From Adineta ricciae (Eukaryota; Rotifera; Eurotatoria; Adinetida; Adinetidae): a stretch of DNA of 64,000 bases. The notes beneath the pieces were generated by a model. That model did no database searches. It was not told the origin of the DNA and was given only the letters and a program-made list of their open reading frames with translations. The stretch spans positions 1 through 64,000 of the forward strand of contig CAJNOJ010000447.1 in the NCBI GenBank assembly GCA_905250025.1, in the 5' to 3' direction. Both the position numbers and the translations under genes were made by a program. This document shows positions 59,901 to 64,000 of the stretch, piece after piece. Position 1 is the first letter of the stretch, and each line of letters opens with the position of its first letter.

Positions 59901-60647
59901 ACCTTCCGTAGTTAGTTTGAATATCGGTCCGGTGATTGGTAAATCATATTCTCCGCATCGGAGAATACTTCGTTCGGAATTAATTTCGCATGATTGATTA
60001 TTGACATACCACTTTGTGTATAATTTTCGTTGATCAATATTAGTAAATTCATGCGCATATTCGGGTAAATTAGGTATTTCATCAAGACGAATGATTGAAT
60101 GGAGTTGATTTTCAATGTCATGTTTTTCGATGATATCATACGTTAGAATTTGTGTGCCAATTCGACGGTAATGCTCATAAAAATTCGAGTCGTTGCGAAT
60201 AATACTGAATATTTCGTGAGAAATCTCTTCGATAGCTGAATTCGTTATGTCAAGAAATGGTATTCCGAAATGAGCACCTAACTGTCGATAGCGTTGCTGA
60301 TAGTAATGCAAAGCTTTCCTGGTGTACCATACGTCTTGTTTCAATGCCGTCGGAATTCTTTTTAGGATTGTGTCAACATCACAATCTAGAATAATCCAGT
60401 AGATTCGCTGATTTGCACTTGTTCGATCAGGTAAGATTGTATTCTTAAAGATTTCATCTTCGAACGGATGTTCAAATACCAGCTGATTGATTAGATTCGA
60501 ATCAAATCCATACGAAGAAGCTGATGGGTCACCAGATTCAATAGCAATGATGTTGCCATTTCCTTGTTGGGAATTGATCCATTGACAAACACGGGATTTT
60601 CCACATCCACGGTTTCCCAGTACGCAAATGACGTCGTAGTTACTCAT
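56922..60647 (-). CDS. Kinase-PurC-HisA-HisI-HisE-HisG fusion (putative coformycin/pentostatin-type nucleoside synthase), copy A
   Basis: Two exons, 59379-60647 and 56922-59327, with a 51-bp intron, give 1,224 residues. Domains in order: a P-loop kinase-like domain of thymidylate/deoxynucleoside-kinase type (1-150; GNRGCGKS 11-18); SAICAR-synthetase-like (about 240-560; TEGESKKIY, MEIIVKRYCEGT, FDKDIWR); HisA-like barrel (578-810; Asp588, HTGGGLR, IAGGVSSLDDL); HisI (813-905; DCDSD 879-883, Cys896, His897, Cys903); HisE (917-998; E947-E948-x-x-E951, E963, D966); HisG (1008-1218; PRPP loop 1185-1194). Ser699 sits at the place of the second HisA catalytic Asp; some eukaryotic HisA proteins may also differ there. 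HisF, HisH, HisB, HisC and HisD are absent. HisG makes phosphoribosyl-ATP; HisE, HisI and HisA process it; a PurC homologue (PenC) and an SDR (PenB) act in pentostatin/coformycin biosynthesis. The SDR gene next door supports this role. It is acquired: animals lack HisG. The product is inferred. Confidence 0.85.
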
Positions 60648-60836
60648 GATGCAAACAAATTCTATTGTTATAATCTAGTATAAAACAAAACGAAGACGTG
60701 ATTTGTTATTTATCGAACGATTTCTACTCATACAAGCAAGTAAAAAACAAATAATGAGTCTGTCATACTTATTCATTAGGTGAAAAGAAAAAAAAAGATT
60801 TTTTTGTTATTGCACAAATCAAATGAAAGGGTGTTA

Positions 60837-61679
60837 TTAGCTAATCGTTAGTAGCTGACCATCACGGTAAAATCCACCACTCTCAAGTTGATTTGCAGGA
60901 GTGTTGATAACATATAAAATCGAATCGGCACCAAGTTCAGCTGAACGCGCGTTGGTTGCGAAGTGAGTCATGTCAGTTGCACAAAAGCCAGGTGTTACAC
61001 TGAGACAAAGTAAATTTTTGCGAGCCGACCATTGACGTGTCTCGATTTGCGTCAATGCATTTAGGGCCATTTTACTCACACCATAGACAAACCAGTCAGG
61101 TTTTGTACGATAGCCAAGGTTTTCTAGATTATTCGTTCGAACACTTGAGATGAAATCTTCAACTAATTCATTCAGTTGAGTCTGAGTCAATTCTGATGAA
61201 GTGTATTTCTCCTGAAGACTTCGAGAGCATTCCTGCAATGTATCTATACCAACTTGACTAGAAACATTAATAATTCGACCATTATTTATCAACAGAGGGG
61301 TCATATGTTCGTTTATAAACTGGATACCATAATAGTTAGTCGCGAATACCTGTCGAGCACTGTCCTCCGTGATTTCTGCTATTGATATTGCTGCGTTGTT
61401 TACAATAACATCAAGATATCCTCCATGTTTTTGTTTAATTTCTTCAATAGCGTGAAGAATACTTTCATTTGAAGATGTATCCAAATGAAGAACAAAAACA
61501 TTCGATGGAGAGTTTAATTGTCTCAATGCATCATAACCTTTCTTCACATCACGGCTACCAAGAAGAATGATGGTCTCGTCTACTGATGAAGTTTCCGAGA
61601 GTTTCTTCACTACCAAGAAACCAATCCCTCTGTTTGCACCGGTGACAAGAATTTGTCGTGGTTGTTTATTGAATGACAT
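60837..61679 (-). CDS. Short-chain dehydrogenase/reductase (carbonyl-reductase type), PenB candidate
   Basis: Intronless, 280 residues, ATG 61679. NADP-binding TGANRGIG near the N-terminus, NNAAI (for NNAG), active-site Ser in NVSSQVG, YGVSK as the YxxxK dyad, then a PGFCATDM segment. The insertion between the Ser and Tyr motifs is typical of carbonyl-reductase-1-like SDRs. It lies 189 bp upstream of, and on the same strand as, the PurC/His fusion gene. In bacterial coformycin/pentostatin clusters an SDR (PenB) reduces the 8-keto intermediate in the last ring step, so this gene is the natural partner. A house-keeping carbonyl reductase remains possible from sequence alone. Confidence 0.8.
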   Translation of the reverse strand: MSFNKQPRQILVTGANRGIGFLVVKKLSETSSVDETIILLGSRDVKKGYDALRQLNSPSNVFVLHLDTSSNESILHAIEEIKQKHGGYLDVIVNNAAISIAEITEDSARQVFATNYYGIQFINEHMTPLLINNGRIINVSSQVGIDTLQECSRSLQEKYTSSELTQTQLNELVEDFISSVRTNNLENLGYRTKPDWFVYGVSKMALNALTQIETRQWSARKNLLCLSVTPGFCATDMTHFATNARSAELGADSILYVINTPANQLESGGFYRDGQLLTIS

Positions 61680-62178
61680 GTTACAATGTATTGATATTTA
61701 GACAAGTGAAAAAAAACAGGTGAAAGAAATGTTATTCAACAACGAGCATATTCATTGCATATTTATATTTATTTCGCATACAGACTACTTGCATGTACGT
61801 ACATGGTAAAAAACGATATTACCTATTTGTTTTGTTGCACGTGCTGCGACCGAACGTATCATATGATTTTCAGTAGACCGAAGAAATAAACGAGAAAAGG
61901 ACGTCGCAAATAAAATGTATTTTGTTGCTGTAGATTCAGGACAAAGTTATTTTTGACTTGCTTATTATGAAGCGGGTCATAAAAAGTACAACAAAAAAGT
62001 TTAATCATCCCTTATATCTCGATCGAGGAATATTCGACGTGTAAATTTTGTGTGCAATAAAATGAAAAGTTATCTCGGATGTGTCCTTATCTGCTCTACG
62101 CCTCCAGAGAATAAAGATGTTATCATGTCACTCACATTCAGCACTTGTCACTCTTTTCGTTTTTAAAAGAAAACTGTA
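61680..62178. other. Divergent promoter region
   Basis: Between the SDR gene (minus) and the GH76 gene (plus). AT-rich, no defined motif. Confidence 0.45.
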
Positions 62179-63022
62179 ATGATCTTACCATTATTTATTT
62201 CTTTAATCTGTTTACTTTTCGTACCTCTTGATACTCGCAGCATCATCAATAATACTTCTTCAATTACTGTAGCATTGAATTGGGCCGATGTGACAGCCAC
62301 ACGACTTGTAGCTTGTTACTATCATAATCTGACTGGACATTGGAAAAGAGAAGAACCATGGCAAGGTGGCAATACTCTTGAATCGTTAGCTAATTTTTTG
62401 GCTCTCCAAAATTCACCCGTCAAATATGTATTCGAACATACATTTGCCAGAACTGATATATTCGCAGGTGGAACATGCTTTGATGATATGCAATGGTATC
62501 TACTTGCCTGGATCGAAATCTATGAAATTGATCCAAAGATAAAATATTTACATCGTGCTGAGTTAATCTTTGAAACTGTATCAAAGCTCGCATGGGATTC
62601 GATTGTGTGTACGGGGGGACTACGATGGTGCCCGACTAGACCGTATAAAAATGCCATCACCAATGAACTTTTCTTGACCAGTAGTATGCGCCTACATCCT
62701 TATGCATCACTACTTCGCAAGCCACTCTCCTACTATCTCGACTGGGCTCTCAAAGAATGGCACTGGTTCGAACAGACCACTATGATCAATAATAACTATC
62801 TCATCAACGACGGACTAAAGTATCCTCCTTTCTTCTCTTCTCCTCACCCTCACTCTCACTCACGTTCTTCTCGTTGTTTTCTAGCGACGACACTTGTCTC
62901 AACAATAATCAAACTACATGGACATACAATCAGGGTGTCATCTTATCTGGACTAGCTATGCTAGCCAATGCGACAAACAACGCAACGCTGCTCACCATTG
63001 CACAGAACATTGCCGATGCAAC
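62179..63022 (+). CDS. GH76 alpha-1,6-mannanase-type glycosidase, 3' cut by assembly join
   Basis: Exon 1 (62179-62819) and exon 2 (62885 onward) are joined across a 65-bp intron with a CT-rich acceptor; the frame continues as GLN-DDTC. A signal peptide (LPLFISLICLLFVPLDTRS) precedes a GH76 domain: WKREEPWQGGNTLESLANF, the catalytic Asp pair in FDDMQWYLLAW, CTGGLRWCP, YKNAITNELFL, and WTYNQGVILSGLAML. It stops at the n at 63023. GH76 enzymes cleave alpha-1,6-mannan of fungal walls and are mainly bacterial and fungal. Like the GH128 gene in this window it is a likely transfer, suited to feeding on or resisting fungi. Confidence 0.8.
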
Positions 63023-63023
63023 T

Positions 63024-64000
63024 NGAATTTGTTCTCGAGATTTCGATCCACCGGTACGCCATATGTCCTTGTCAAACTTGGTTTGATTCTCATCCTTCAT
63101 TGTTATTCGCATACAATCCTGGTTGATTTCGCTCCAAAATTGCTCACCAGTCCGATTCAACATAAAACAAACATCTTTGATCAGAAAATTCACACGTGAG
63201 AAGTACGACTGAATCACCATAAACATTTTCAAAACAGCGAATTTCGTTTGTTTAAGATGAATAACATCAGTCAGAAGATCTTCACTGATATTCTTATCGC
63301 CCATCTAACACAAACAGATCGAAAAATGTTGAGAATTCTCGAGACTACAACTTACCGGTAAAGCATATTGTTTGTCTGCAAGTATTTTCTTGAAAAATTC
63401 TTCTTTGCCGAGCGACTGTTCATATATGTAATAATACATATTTTCATTTAATGCTTGTTTTGTACTTGGTGATATATGGTTTGGATTTCTCCAATCAAAT
63501 CGAACATAGGGTCCAGACCGATATTCCCCGTTGCTCCTGGGCGAAACAATATTTTCGTTGGTTAAAATTCCATAATAAGAATTTTTATCCGTTCCCTCGC
63601 AATATCGTTTTACAATGATTTCCATAGGAGAAATTTCCTTGACAAAATCACTAATTATAATACCGTGTGCACTGATCGAACGATAAGCATGTTTTAAACC
63701 ATTTCGCCACATCATTTCTAGGAATAATTGCGAGCCACATGCACGGATGGATCCTAAACTATTGATTTCTCCCGTTATTTGTTTCGAATGAGAATAAATA
63801 GTCGATTTCAAGACGATAAAAGCTAGATTTTTCGTTAAAGGATTGCCGCTGATTTCTTTATAAATCTTTTTCGATTCACCTTCTGTAGCTAGTTTGAATA
63901 TCGGTCCAGTGATTGGCAAATCGTATTCTCCGATGCGCAGAATACTTCGTTCGGAATTAGTTTCGCATGATTGACTATTGACATACCACTTTGTGTATAA
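63024..64000 (-). CDS. Kinase-PurC-His fused gene, copy B 5' part (runs off window end)
   Basis: Exon 1 (63356 to beyond 64000) encodes the PurC-like half (GPIFKLATEGESKKIY, MEIIVKRYCEGTDKN, DKQYALP). The intron (63305-63355) matches that of copy A. Exon 2 begins with MGDKNISEDLL and is cut at the n at 63023. Its exon-2 sequence is indistinguishable by eye from the start of 53791-56182 and differs from copy A at the same residues. It is therefore best read as the missing front of copy B. The kinase-like N-terminus lies outside the window. Confidence 0.8.

Noticed and set aside
56922-60647. Reading the fused gene as a histidine biosynthesis gene
   Set aside because: Five of the required activities are missing and a PurC-like domain is inserted in the chain; the SDR context fits nucleoside chemistry better.
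1-64000. CRISPR arrays, rRNA and tRNA genes
   Set aside because: No regularly spaced direct repeats were seen, no rRNA-like sequence, and no cloverleaf with matching A and B boxes that I could support by eye. A proper tRNA scan would be decisive.

Overview
The window looks like nuclear DNA of a bdelloid rotifer (Adineta/Rotaria-like). The evidence is AT-rich sequence, protein-coding genes with very short GT-AG introns (about 40-75 bp), metazoan-type families (rhodopsin-like receptors, astacins, DOMON, VWA7-like, PDZ, LDLa/EGF receptors), and many intron-poor genes of bacterial or fungal type beside them. A short tract of TGTGGG, the bdelloid telomere unit, also lies inside the window. Several single n or nnnnn positions mark assembly joins, and duplicated allelic sequence flanks them.

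Layout. 0-3 kb: 3' part of a carboxylic-acid-reductase/NRPS-like adenylation-carrier-reductase gene. 3-10 kb: a dead receptor fragment and a membrane-anchored FG-GAP repeat protein of about 1,500 residues. 10-15 kb: a tiny Cys-rich secreted peptide, a frameshifted secreted protein, a SAM methyltransferase, a decayed locus and a secreted protein. 15-20 kb: two tandem astacin proteases, the second broken. 21-31 kb: two ADP-ribosyltransferase/NHL genes flanking a Ly6-like membrane protein, a DUF3293-like secreted protein and a decayed LDLa/EGF receptor. 31-35 kb: a DOMON gene, a long palindromic foldback element and a small membrane protein. 35-39 kb: a three-module, six-TM orphan protein. 40-50 kb: two GPCR genes, a WSC-GH128 glucanase, a PDZ plus ADP-ribosyltransferase pseudogene and a GPCR pseudogene. 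50-64 kb: VWA7-like genes, a large fused gene in two nearly identical versions, an SDR gene and a GH76 gene.

Most notable system: the fused gene at 56922-60647 encodes, in order, a P-loop nucleotide-kinase-like domain, a SAICAR-synthetase (PurC)-like domain, and HisA-, HisI-, HisE- and HisG-like domains. A short-chain dehydrogenase gene lies 189 bp upstream on the same strand. HisF, HisH, HisB, HisC and HisD are not present, so this is not a histidine pathway. The set HisG-like + PurC-like + SDR is the known signature of bacterial coformycin/pentostatin biosynthesis (PenA, PenC, PenB), which draws on the first histidine steps. The kinase-HisG fusion recalls fungal Cns3. I infer that this animal carries a horizontally acquired, single-polypeptide route to a coformycin-like adenosine-deaminase inhibitor or related nucleoside. 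The second version (53791-56182 plus 63024-64000) is split by assembly joins but otherwise intact.
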